A stretch of 64,000 nucleotides of DNA from Paenibacillus sp. A3. GTDB lineage: Bacteria; Bacillota; Bacilli; Paenibacillales; NBRC-103111. Under the pieces are notes generated by a model. That model did not search any database. It was given only the letters and a program-made list of their open reading frames with translations, and was not told the DNA's origin. The stretch covers positions 22,749 through 86,748 of the forward strand of contig NZ_JTHN01000182.1 in NCBI RefSeq assembly GCF_001399685.1, read 5' to 3'. This document shows, piece after piece, positions 9,927-17,370 of the stretch. Each line of letters begins with the position of its first letter. Within the stretch, counting starts at the first letter, position 1. The translations under genes were made by a program, and so were the position numbers.

Positions 9927-10679
9927 ATGCTGCATCAATTTTCCCGTACGGAGCTGGCGATCGGCCCGGAAGGGCTTGAGGTAATGAAAAATAGTACGGT
10001 GGCGGTTCTCGGCATCGGCGGCGTCGGTTCGATCGCCGCCGAAGCGTTGGCCCGCACCGGCGTCGGCCGGATCATCATGATCGACAAGGATGTCGTCGAT
10101 ATTACGAATGTGAACCGGCAAATTCATGCTTTGACGACGACAGTCGGCCAGCCGAAGGCGGAGCTGATGCGAGATCGTATTCTGCAAATCAACCCGGAAT
10201 GCGATGCCGTCGCCCTGCGTATGTTTTATACCGAAGAAACGTATGAGCAGCTGTTCCAATATCCGTTGGATTATGTATTGGATGCTTCGGATACGATCAG
10301 CTACAAAATTCATCTGATCAAGCAATGCCTGCAGCGCAAAATTCCGCTCATTTCCAGTATGGGCGCCGCGAATAAGATGGATCCGACCCGGTTTCAGGTG
10401 GCGGATATCTCCAAGACAAGCGTCGATCCGATGGCGCGGGTGATTCGTCACAAGCTGCGGAAAGAAGGCATCAAGAAGGGCGTCAAAGTCGTTTTTTCGA
10501 CGGAAGAGCCGATCAAGCCGCGGGTAGACGTCACGCAGCGGATCGTGCCGGAGAATGCCCCTGAGATTCGTAAAGCGCAGCAGCCGCCGGCCAGCAACGC
10601 GTTCGTTCCGCCGGTCGCCGGGCTAATCATGGTCAGCGTCGCTGTCCGCGACTTGCTGGCTAAGGCCGGGCTGAAGTAG
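9927..10679 (+). CDS. tcdA: tRNA threonylcarbamoyladenosine dehydratase TcdA
   Basis: An E1-like (ThiF/MoeB fold) ATP-dependent enzyme that cyclises the t6A37 side chain of ANN-decoding tRNAs to ct6A. The nucleotide-binding GIGGVGS is at residues 29-35, followed by the acidic strand MIDKDVVDITNVNRQ, as in CsdL/TcdA proteins. The 250-residue length fits the family (B. subtilis YrvM). The C-terminus carries the usual hydrophobic segment (PPVAGLIMVSVAVRDLL). It follows aspS by 32 bp and is closed by the terminator at 10707. In B. subtilis yrvM also lies just after aspS, which supports the assignment. Confidence 0.93.
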   Translation: MLHQFSRTELAIGPEGLEVMKNSTVAVLGIGGVGSIAAEALARTGVGRIIMIDKDVVDITNVNRQIHALTTTVGQPKAELMRDRILQINPECDAVALRMFYTEETYEQLFQYPLDYVLDASDTISYKIHLIKQCLQRKIPLISSMGAANKMDPTRFQVADISKTSVDPMARVIRHKLRKEGIKKGVKVVFSTEEPIKPRVDVTQRIVPENAPEIRKAQQPPASNAFVPPVAGLIMVSVAVRDLLAKAGLK

Positions 10680-10706
10680 CATAATCAGCGATTCGGCATT
10701 AAAGAA

Positions 10707-10747
10707 AGCATCCTTTACAGCGAAAATGCGAAAAGGATGCTTTTTTT
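10707..10747 (+). terminator. Rho-independent terminator after tcdA
   Basis: AGCATCCTTT (10707-10716) pairs with AAAGGATGCT (10732-10741), followed by a T run. It closes the hisS-aspS-tcdA unit. Confidence 0.88.
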
Positions 10748-10808
10748 GTCATTTATGGGGCAAGATAGAAAAAGTGAGTTCAAACGTTATTTCATCGGAG
10801 TGCGGACC

Positions 10809-11594
10809 ATGGAACGAAACCCAGAAACGGGAAACTACAGGCGCTATTTGGCTTATTTCGGAACCCTGAATATCAATGTGCTGCATTTGCGCAAGCCTTG
10901 GGTGACCGCTTGGTGGTCGGCCGCATTCCCGGGTTTCGGCCATTTGCTTCTCGGTAACCAAATCAAAGGGTTTATCTTGATGTTATGGGAAATCGGGATC
11001 AACATGCAGTCAGGAATCAATAAGTCGATGGTTTGCTCTTTTACGGGGCGTGTCGATCTATCGAAGCAGGTGCTGAATCCGCGTTGGGTGCTGCTGTATA
11101 TTCCCGTCTATATTTACGCCGTCTGGGACAGCTACCGCAAAACAATTGAGCTGAACAAGGAATGGGTGTTGGCCGAGTGGGAGCGTGCGCCCATTGTTTC
11201 CTTTAAAATGGGCGGAATGTGCTTGAATCATTTGGACAAAAGCTCGCCCTGGCTCGCTATGGCTTGGTCCATGCTCATGCCGGGGCTTGGCCAACTGTAT
11301 CTTCGCCGCATTCCTATCGGTTTTTTGCTGCTGGCCGGGTGGGTCGGCTTGATGTATTTCTCGGGTGTTGCGGAAATCGTACTCGTCACGATGGCAGGAA
11401 GTAACGTACAGGCGTGGTACTCGATTAACTCGCAATGGGCCTTGTTTTTGCCTTCTTTTTACTGCTTTGCGGCTTATGAGGCTTATGTGTATTCGGTCGA
11501 ATACAATAAATTGTTCGATAAGGCCCAGAGGCAATGGTTGGAGCGAAGCTATGGGACACTGCGCCCCAGCTTCTGCCGGGCGACGGAGCGGTAG
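10809..11594 (+). CDS. Multi-pass membrane protein, TM2-like repeats, unknown function
   Basis: A 261-residue integral membrane protein. Two related segments, AWWSAAFPGFGHLLLGN (near residue 35) and AMAWSMLMPGLGQLYL (near 155), resemble the Pro-Gly-x-Gly-x-hydrophobic motif of TM2-type small membrane domains, suggesting an internal duplication. Each is followed by a hydrophobic helix, with further helices near 95 and 185-230. I start at the ATG at 10809, preceded by GGAG at 10797-10800; the earlier in-frame ATG at 10737 lies inside the upstream terminator. The stop is 3 bp before the next gene's ATG, so the two are probably co-expressed. The function is not known to me. Confidence 0.75.
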   Translation: MERNPETGNYRRYLAYFGTLNINVLHLRKPWVTAWWSAAFPGFGHLLLGNQIKGFILMLWEIGINMQSGINKSMVCSFTGRVDLSKQVLNPRWVLLYIPVYIYAVWDSYRKTIELNKEWVLAEWERAPIVSFKMGGMCLNHLDKSSPWLAMAWSMLMPGLGQLYLRRIPIGFLLLAGWVGLMYFSGVAEIVLVTMAGSNVQAWYSINSQWALFLPSFYCFAAYEAYVYSVEYNKLFDKAQRQWLERSYGTLRPSFCRATER

Positions 11595-11597
11595 AAG

Positions 11598-12062
11598 ATG
11601 TATATCGTAGCGACCTTTCGTCATTCGTCAGAGCTGGAGCTGGCAATATGCGAATTGGAACGGCAAGGTATCCTTGCCGCAGCGATTGCCGCGGTTCCGC
11701 TTATGGAAAACGCCCCACAGGAGATGCGGGTATTCGATACGATCCGCCATTCGGACGGGATCAGCATGCTGGACAGCCCCGCTGTAATCGGCACGATCGG
11801 TTCCGTATTGGGAGCGTCGCTGGGCTTTCGCTGGGCCATCGGTCCGATTATCGGCGGACTGCTCGGCCTTGGGGCAGGCGCCGCTCTTGGATTTGTATTG
11901 GACTGGCTGATTAACTTCAAACGGCGAAAAAAACGCAGGCGGAGAGAACATGGCGCGGACGTCGTCGTGATTGTGGAGTGCAGCCCCGATCAAGCATCGG
12001 ATGTCCGGCACATCATGGAGCGTTGGCTTGCCATCGGAATCGGCCAGCTTGGCTCGGGCTGA
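11598..12062 (+). CDS. Small membrane protein with Gly-rich segments, unknown function
   Basis: A 154-residue protein beginning MYIVATFRHSSELELAICEL, which looks like a ferredoxin-fold-like soluble N-terminus. Gly-rich hydrophobic segments follow (IGTIGSVLGASLGF and GPIIGGLLGLGAGAALGFVL, about residues 68-103). A strongly basic stretch comes next (KRRKKRRRR, about 110-118), then a second soluble part (VVVIVECSPDQAS). The Gly-zipper helices and the positive stretch imply the tail is cytoplasmic. Similar proteins occur as general-stress or YtrH/heat-induced-like membrane factors in Firmicutes, but I cannot name the family. It is nearly contiguous with the preceding membrane protein gene. Confidence 0.7.
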   Translation: MYIVATFRHSSELELAICELERQGILAAAIAAVPLMENAPQEMRVFDTIRHSDGISMLDSPAVIGTIGSVLGASLGFRWAIGPIIGGLLGLGAGAALGFVLDWLINFKRRKKRRRREHGADVVVIVECSPDQASDVRHIMERWLAIGIGQLGSG

Positions 12063-12073
12063 GCCCCAAACCT

Positions 12074-12102
12074 TTGTAAAACGTTCAAAGTGCTTTTATA
12101 AT
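12074..12102 (+). promoter_or_regulatory. SigA-type promoter before a short hairpin RNA / rarA
   Basis: TTGTAA (12074-12079), exactly 17 bases, then a perfect TATAAT (12097-12102). The predicted start is near 12109, immediately followed by the hairpin below. Confidence 0.7.
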
Positions 12103-12108
12103 AAAAAG

Positions 12109-12162
12109 CATAGGTCATTCGTTCGCAGCACATATGCGGCGTCGGGGGCCTGTGCTTTTTTT
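12109..12162 (+). ncRNA. Candidate ~54-nt hairpin RNA or attenuator leader of rarA
   Basis: Directly downstream of the strong promoter, GCATAGG (12108-12114) pairs with CCTGTGC (12149-12155; one G-U pair). A T7 run follows, so the element looks like an intrinsic terminator that begins at the transcription start. Inside it CGCA (12124-12127) can pair with TGCG (12135-12138). Either a short stable RNA is made here, or rarA transcription is attenuated. It does not resemble 6S RNA, which lies between aspS and yrvM in B. subtilis. Confidence 0.45.
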
Positions 12163-12195
12163 GCGAATATTCAGGATTGGCGGTCAGAGAAAACC

Positions 12196-13449
12196 ATGGA
12201 CTTATTCGATTTTAACCGGACGAACGAATACAAGCCGCTGGCGGAAAGAATGCGCCCGCAAAATCTGGAGCAATTTTTCGGACAGAAGCATTTGCTCGGC
12301 GAAGGCAAGGTGCTGCGCCGGCTCATCGAAACGGACAAGATCGGCTCCATGATTTTGCAAGGCCCGCCTTCCAGCGGCAAAACGACGCTCGCCACGATCA
12401 TCAGCGGAATGACGAGCTCGCATTTTGAGAAGTTGAACGGCGTTTCGCTTTCGGTTTCGGATCTGCGGGAGGTCGCCCGAAAAGCGAAGGACAACCTCAA
12501 GATGTACAATCAGCGGACGATTCTGTTTTTGGATGAAATTCATGCGCTCAAAAGCAACGTGCAGGAGTCGCTGCTGCCGATCGTCGAAGACGGAACCATT
12601 ATCCTGATCGGCGCGACGACGGAAAGCATCGCACATGATATCATACCGCCTCTTGTCAGCCGCTGCCGCGTGTACCGGCTTGAAGCGCTGCAAAAAGACG
12701 ATCTGGAGCAAATTTTGCGTCAGGCATTGGCGGACCCCGAGAGAGGGTTGGGCGGGGAGTATGAGATTACACAGGAAGCGATGGATTATTTATGCGACGT
12801 CTGCAATGGCGATGTAAGAAATGCCTTGATCGCTTTGGAAACGGCCGCCTATTCGCTGCACGATTCACAAACGATCGAGCTGCAGACGATTCAGGAGTCG
12901 TTCGAGTCCCGGATCAATGCGATAACCCATACCGATTTTTACGACATGACGTCCGCCTTTTGCAAGTCGCTCCGCGGCGGACAGACGGACGCGGCGATCT
13001 ATTGGCTGGCGCGCATGCTGTATTCGGGCGTGGACCCGCTATACATCTGCCGCAGAATCGTCGTTCATGCGACGGAAGATGTGGGCATGGCCAATCCGAC
13101 CGCCCTGCAAATCGCATTGGCGGCCAAAGATGCGGTCGAATTTGTCGGCATGCCGGAAGCGCGGATGGCGATCGCCGAAGCCGTCGTGTTCATTTGCGAG
13201 AGCCCGAAAAGCAATGCGGTCTATAAAGCAATTAACGGAGCACTCGATTACGTCAAGCAGACGAAAGCTTACGAGGTTCCCGCAGATGTCCGCGATGGTA
13301 CGAGAACTTATTCGAATCCTATCGATCATCCGAACGCCCGGAACGAGTATCTTCCTCCGGAAGTGAAAGGCAAGCGATTTTATCAGCCGCAAAATAGCGG
13401 AGTGGAAGCGAAGATTTACGCGAAATATAACAAGCCTGCGGCAGAGTGA
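12196..13449 (+). CDS. rarA: Replication-associated recombination AAA ATPase RarA/MgsA
   Basis: A 417-residue clamp-loader-like AAA+ ATPase that acts at stalled replication forks. Walker A GPPSSGKT is at residues 56-63 and Walker B LFLDEIH at 110-116. GATTES (sensor 1 region) and the SRCRVYRLEAL segment follow, then the helical C-terminal tetramerisation domain (GVDPLYICRRIVVHATEDVG). The frame is open further upstream, but the ATG at 12196 gives the canonical N-terminus MDLFDFN; upstream codons overlap the hairpin and promoter. The ribosome site before it is weak (CAGAGA). In B. subtilis yrvN (rarA) likewise follows yrvM. Confidence 0.94.
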   Translation: MDLFDFNRTNEYKPLAERMRPQNLEQFFGQKHLLGEGKVLRRLIETDKIGSMILQGPPSSGKTTLATIISGMTSSHFEKLNGVSLSVSDLREVARKAKDNLKMYNQRTILFLDEIHALKSNVQESLLPIVEDGTIILIGATTESIAHDIIPPLVSRCRVYRLEALQKDDLEQILRQALADPERGLGGEYEITQEAMDYLCDVCNGDVRNALIALETAAYSLHDSQTIELQTIQESFESRINAITHTDFYDMTSAFCKSLRGGQTDAAIYWLARMLYSGVDPLYICRRIVVHATEDVGMANPTALQIALAAKDAVEFVGMPEARMAIAEAVVFICESPKSNAVYKAINGALDYVKQTKAYEVPADVRDGTRTYSNPIDHPNARNEYLPPEVKGKRFYQPQNSGVEAKIYAKYNKPAAE

Positions 13450-13458
13450 AGCCGCAGG
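13435..13458. terminator. Hairpin at the 3' end of rarA
   Basis: CCTGCGGC (13435-13442) and GCCGCAGG (13451-13458) form a perfect 8-bp stem spanning the rarA stop codon. Neither strand has a convincing T tract, so termination is only possible. It lies between two convergent genes. Confidence 0.4.
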
Positions 13459-13510
13459 GGGGTCCCAAGCAGAGGTTGAGGGTGGAACATTTCCGGGGAA
13501 ATAAGCTTGC

Positions 13511-14263
13511 TTAGGCCCGCTGCAGCGGAGCTTCACCAGCTCTTCCCCTGGCCGGATCGGAAATTTCGACAGCGATGCGTCCGAAGAATAAGGCGCTTAG
13601 ACGGATTAGTTTATTGGTCACCGGCAGAAGCAGCAGACCGATGCCTGCATAAATAAGCGAGATTTGGAGCGAACTGAAATCCGACGGAAGTAAATGGGCG
13701 AACAGTTCTCTCTCGAATATATCAATGCCGATCGATTGCAGCAAAATCGTATAGACGAGCGGAGACGCCAGGAGTGCTAAATTAACGGCTACGATCGTAA
13801 CGGCAAGCGTAAACGAAATGATGCCCAAGGGCAGCTTGACGATTTGGAACAGCAGTCCTACATAAGTTGCCGGATCGGAAAGCTCGGCGCCTAATTGGGC
13901 GAAGAGACCTCTTCTGTCATGCCGTCCGGAATTGAAGTCATCCGAATGGGTGGAAGCTGCGACAGTCGAAGGAGATTGAAGAAGCCGTTCAGCGAGTCTT
14001 GCATCCAAAGCGGTCATGTGCTTGGCGAACCGCGCTGTCATAATCATAAGCGGAAAGCCGATGAACAATGGCATAAGACCGATGGACAAGACGACACCGA
14101 CGATCGTCAGTGTGAATCCGATGATGCCTGCGGGCAGAAGATATAGCAAATAATAAAAGGCCCCGATAAATCCTGGTTTTTGCGTATTCAATGGTTCCAC
14201 ATCCTCGTAACGTTTTGAATCCTTTGACGTTCGTGCCGGGTTTACCCCTTCAAATTTTTTCAT
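13511..14263 (-). CDS. Membrane protein with putative sensor domain
   Basis: A 250-residue protein with at least four long hydrophobic segments, arranged as two pairs (LLYLLPAGIIGFTLTIVGVV and GLMPLFIGFPLMIM; then a second set near 125-165). This resembles the 'putative sensor' domain found in front of histidine kinases in actinobacteria and standing alone in some Bacillales. The central loop (RGLFAQLGAELSDPATY) matches the repeat unit between the pairs. No kinase or transcription-factor domain is attached and none is encoded beside it. The start follows a GGAAGGAAG on the minus strand. It is convergent with rarA and divergent from the CNNM gene. Confidence 0.65.
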   Translation of the reverse strand: MKKFEGVNPARTSKDSKRYEDVEPLNTQKPGFIGAFYYLLYLLPAGIIGFTLTIVGVVLSIGLMPLFIGFPLMIMTARFAKHMTALDARLAERLLQSPSTVAASTHSDDFNSGRHDRRGLFAQLGAELSDPATYVGLLFQIVKLPLGIISFTLAVTIVAVNLALLASPLVYTILLQSIGIDIFERELFAHLLPSDFSSLQISLIYAGIGLLLLPVTNKLIRLSALFFGRIAVEISDPARGRAGEAPLQRA

Positions 14264-14353
14264 TTTTAGACTTCCTTCCCATAGCTTGCCTGCGGTTAAG
14301 CCCCTTTGTTTTCCCGTTCTAGTCTCCGAGCATGGCGTATAGTGTTATAATGG

Positions 14354-14390
14354 ATCCGCGTATGCCCTAAACTCCAAACATGACGCGGAT
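14354..14390 (+). promoter_or_regulatory. Leader hairpin of the CNNM gene
   Basis: A TATAAT-like -10 (TTATAAT near 14345-14351) is followed by ATCCGCG (14354-14360), which pairs with CGCGGAT (14384-14390). The element sits about 20 bases before the ribosome site. I do not recognise it as a known riboswitch. Confidence 0.3.
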
Positions 14391-14450
14391 AACCTGCATA
14401 CATCCGGGGAGGTGCGCCTGTTCGCCTTACGCTGGCGGATAGGCGGAGCG

Positions 14451-15784
14451 TTGATTAACGATCCGTTATCGCTTATTTGGGGCGTCATCCTTGTGCTGCT
14501 CCTGGTGGCATTGAACGCCTTTTTGTCGCTGCCGAATTCGCGATGGTGAAAGTGACGTACAGCCGTGTGGAATCCCGCGTGTGCCCGGAATCCCGACAAG
14601 TTCGTTCAGTCCGGTTCCTGATGCAAAATGTCGATGCTCATTTATCGGCCTGCCAGCTAGGCATCACGCTTACCTCGCTCGGACTTGGCTGGATCGGCGG
14701 GCCGGTTGTCGCAGCGCTTCTTAAACCGGTGCTCAGACCTTTGCATTTGCCGGAGCCGGTCATCGGGACGCTTGCCTTTTTGATTGCGTTTACGTTGATA
14801 GCTATGCTGCACACGACGCTTGGTGAGCAGGTTCCCAAAGCCTATGCCATTCGTAAATCGGAGCAGGTGACACGGTTGTCGTCCGTGCCTCTTGTTGGCT
14901 TTTACAAAGCAATGCGTCCGGTGATTCGGTGTTTAAACGGCATCTCGACCTGGCTGCTGCGCATGACGGGCATCGCTTCCTCTATGGAGTATCGACTCGC
15001 CCACACGGAAGACGAAATTCGGGGGCTGATGAAAGAAAGCAACCGCAGCGGGTTCATCGACAATACCGAACTGGCGCTGGTCGACAATATTTTCGATTTT
15101 GCCGAAACGTATGCCCGTGAAATTATGATTCCGCGTACGGAGATGGTCTGCTTGTACGCAGGACGCTCGTACGAAGACAATAAAGCGATAGCGATCAGCG
15201 AGATGCATACGCGTTACCCGGTATGCGACCCGGACAAAGACAGCATTATCGGGTTCGTGCACATGAAAGATCTGTTGATTGCGGGAGAGCAGCCGGAAAC
15301 GATCCGCTCAATCCTCCGTCCGATCATGAAAGTTCCGGAATCGATGCGGATAAGCGAGCTGCTGAAACTTATGCAAAAGAAGAAGACGCAGATGGCGCTG
15401 CTCATCGACGAATACGGCGGGACTTCCGGGCTGGTCACCTTTGAGGATATCATGGAAGAAATCGTCGGTGAGATACAGGATGAATTCGATGAAGAACGGC
15501 CGCAGATGGAGACGCGGGGCGATCATTTGCACTCGATCGACGGACGGCTGCTGATTGAGGAAGTCAACAGCTATTTCGGGCTAGGTATCGCGTCCGACGA
15601 TTACGATACGATTGGCGGATGGATGTATTCTCAGGTGGAGATGCCGCCTAAGAAGCAGCAGTCTGTCGTCTGGGAAAACCGCTTCCGGTTTATGATCGAG
15701 GAGATCGATCATTTGCGGATTACACGTATTTTAGTGGTTCGGCAGGAGCAGACAGACGGGTCATCCTGCGAAGACAGGGGATGA
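14451..15784 (+). pseudogene. CNNM/HlyC-CorC family transporter, single-base frameshift near its start
   Basis: The protein has a DUF21/CNNM membrane domain (SACQLGITLTSLGLGWIGG, HTTLGEQVPKAYAIR), a CBS pair, and a C-terminal CorC_HlyC domain; relatives export or regulate Mg2+/Co2+. The N-terminus is split. One frame reads LIWGVILVLLLVALNAF up to a T5 run (14520-14524). The next frame continues VAAEFAMVKVTYSR. Adding one T restores the family consensus LNAFFVAAEFAMVK. The start is uncertain: TTG 14451 or GTG 14412 (GGGGAGG at 14406-14412). Everything after the T run is intact for ~420 codons, so this is either a recent mutation, phase variation in a homopolymer, or a sequencing error. Confidence 0.8.
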
Positions 15785-15888
15785 AAGGGAGAGGTACGTA
15801 CGTGGCGAAGGACGGGCGGTCTTAAGGCGGAGGCAAGCAGGGTGTAATGGTGCAACGCCCCCCTTCCACATAGTTTCCTCAAAAAAGG

Positions 15889-15913
15889 GCTTCGAACTTT
15901 GAAGCTTTTTTTT
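15889..15913 (+). terminator. Rho-independent terminator after the CNNM gene
   Basis: GCTTC (15889-15893), a 7-base loop, GAAGC (15901-15905), then T8. The stretch 15785-15888 between the CNNM stop and this hairpin shows nothing else I recognise. Confidence 0.7.
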
Positions 15914-15922
15914 GTTCTATAA

Positions 15923-15951
15923 TTTACAACGTAACAATGTTATGTTACACT
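15923..15951 (+). promoter_or_regulatory. Promoter with embedded inverted-repeat operator before yhbD-like gene
   Basis: TTTACA (15923-15928), 17 bases, TACACT (15946-15951) makes a plausible SigA promoter. Between and overlapping the elements lies the inverted repeat GTAACA-6-TGTTAC (15931-15936 / 15943-15948). An operator in the spacer would suit the MerR-like protein encoded just downstream. An alternative TATAAT at 15918-15923 would place its -35 inside the terminator. Confidence 0.5.
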
Positions 15952-15975
15952 TATTTTTGTAAGGAGGCGTTGACG

Positions 15976-16602
15976 GTGACGGAACGGGAATTAATCTCTA
16001 AAAAAGATTTGCTTGAACTGACAGGCATTTCTTACGGCCAATTATACCGCTGGAAACGAAAAAATCTCATTCCGGAAGAATGGTTTATTCGAAAGTCGAC
16101 ATTTACGGGACAGGAGACCTTTTTTCCAAAGGAGAGCATTTTGGCGCGGATCGATAAAATCGTGAATATGAAAGACGATTTATCGCTGGATGAACTGGCG
16201 GACGTATTTTCGCCGAATTTGAGCGAAGTTGCCCTTGGGCGTTCGGAGCTGGAAAAACGCAACATTGTTACGAAAGAGACGCTCGATTTTTACATCGAAC
16301 AGCAGGGAACGAGCGCGGTCTATGATTATGAAAAAATAATATGCATGTATGCGCTCGACAAGCTGCTGCAAACCGGAGAGATGACGTTGGAGGAAGGGAA
16401 AGGTCTGATTCAGACTATGGCGGAGCATTATCCGAAGCTTCAAGGCAAGAACGGCGAGCTGATCTTTTTTCGGAAGATGGGCATGTCCGGCTTCGTGATT
16501 GCGACAAGTCCGGGCGAGGTGTATTTCGAGCCGCGGGTGAGGGTGGTAGCGCGGATTTCGATAGCCGATTGCGCAGAGGAATTGAAAATTAAATTATCGT
16601 AA
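15976..16602 (+). CDS. yhbD: YhbD-like DUF4004 protein with MerR-type helix-turn-helix
   Basis: A 208-residue protein whose N-terminus (LISKKDLLELTGISYGQLYRWKRKNLIPEEW) is a MerR-like helix-turn-helix, followed by a helical domain characteristic of the YhbD/DUF4004 family. No metal-binding cysteine cluster is evident. The GTG at 15976 is chosen because AAGGAGG (15961-15967) is 8 bases upstream; a TTG at 15970 is too close. In B. subtilis yhbD precedes the bactofilin genes yhbE and yhbF; here a bactofilin gene follows by 45 bp. The inverted repeat inside its own promoter suggests autoregulation, which is inference. Confidence 0.8.
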   Translation: MTERELISKKDLLELTGISYGQLYRWKRKNLIPEEWFIRKSTFTGQETFFPKESILARIDKIVNMKDDLSLDELADVFSPNLSEVALGRSELEKRNIVTKETLDFYIEQQGTSAVYDYEKIICMYALDKLLQTGEMTLEEGKGLIQTMAEHYPKLQGKNGELIFFRKMGMSGFVIATSPGEVYFEPRVRVVARISIADCAEELKIKLS

Positions 16603-16647
16603 CGCGTTTACGAAAATATAAAATGCAGCAAGTACGGAGGGATAACT

Positions 16648-17370
16648 ATGGACAGCAACAACCGCCGCGATCTCATTATTTCCGGCAGCGGCTCTTCCTC
16701 GGGCGGAAGCTACCGGAACGTAAAAATTAACGGTGAAGGCAAAGTTTACGGGAACATCGATTGTTTGGAGTTCAGGACCAACGGAGTCAGCGAAGTTTCC
16801 GGGCAAGTGAAAGCAAAGCTGGTTCAAGTGAACGGCCAGTCGTCGATGAAAGGCGCCGTCGAAAGCGAGGAAATTAAAGTTTACGGGGGGGCCAAGCTGG
16901 AAGGGAACGTATCGTATCTCGATTTTAAATGCCGCGGCAGCGCCCGGGTTGAAGGGAACATGAACGGTGACCGGATCGATCTCGAAGGGGATTTGACCGT
17001 CGCCGGTGACTGCGAGGCGGAAACGTTCAATGCCAAGGGAGCGTTCCGGATCGACGGATTATTGAATGCGGGCGTTATCGATATTTCGCTTTACGGTGTC
17101 AGCTCTGCGCAGGAAATCGGCGGCGAAGTGATCACGGTACGCAAAAAAGGCTTCAAGTCGCTTCTCAAGTCGTTACTGCCGATGCTCGACGCGAAGCTCG
17201 ACGCTGAAACGATCGAAGGGGATGAAATTTATTTGGAGAATACGACGGCCAAAGTCGTCCGCGGCAGCCGGATTACGATCGGCCCGGGCTGTGAAATCGA
17301 TCTGGTCGAATACAAGGAAAGCATGAACCCATTCAAAGGAGCCAAAATTCATGAATACCGGCAAATCTAA
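16648..17370 (+). CDS. Bactofilin-like polymer-forming protein (YhbE type)
   Basis: A 240-residue protein made of short Gly-containing beta repeats (for example EGKVYGNIDCLEFRTNG, GGAKLEGNVSYLDF, GDLTVAGDCEAETFNAKG) typical of right-handed beta-helix bactofilins (DUF583). Such proteins polymerise under the membrane; the B. subtilis YhbE/YhbF pair is known to be involved in flagellar assembly. Only one copy is present here instead of the yhbE-yhbF pair. The start has an ACGGAGG ribosome site ~9 bases upstream. Its last 20 bases overlap the next gene, so translation of the exporter may be coupled. Confidence 0.85.
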   Translation: MDSNNRRDLIISGSGSSSGGSYRNVKINGEGKVYGNIDCLEFRTNGVSEVSGQVKAKLVQVNGQSSMKGAVESEEIKVYGGAKLEGNVSYLDFKCRGSARVEGNMNGDRIDLEGDLTVAGDCEAETFNAKGAFRIDGLLNAGVIDISLYGVSSAQEIGGEVITVRKKGFKSLLKSLLPMLDAKLDAETIEGDEIYLENTTAKVVRGSRITIGPGCEIDLVEYKESMNPFKGAKIHEYRQI

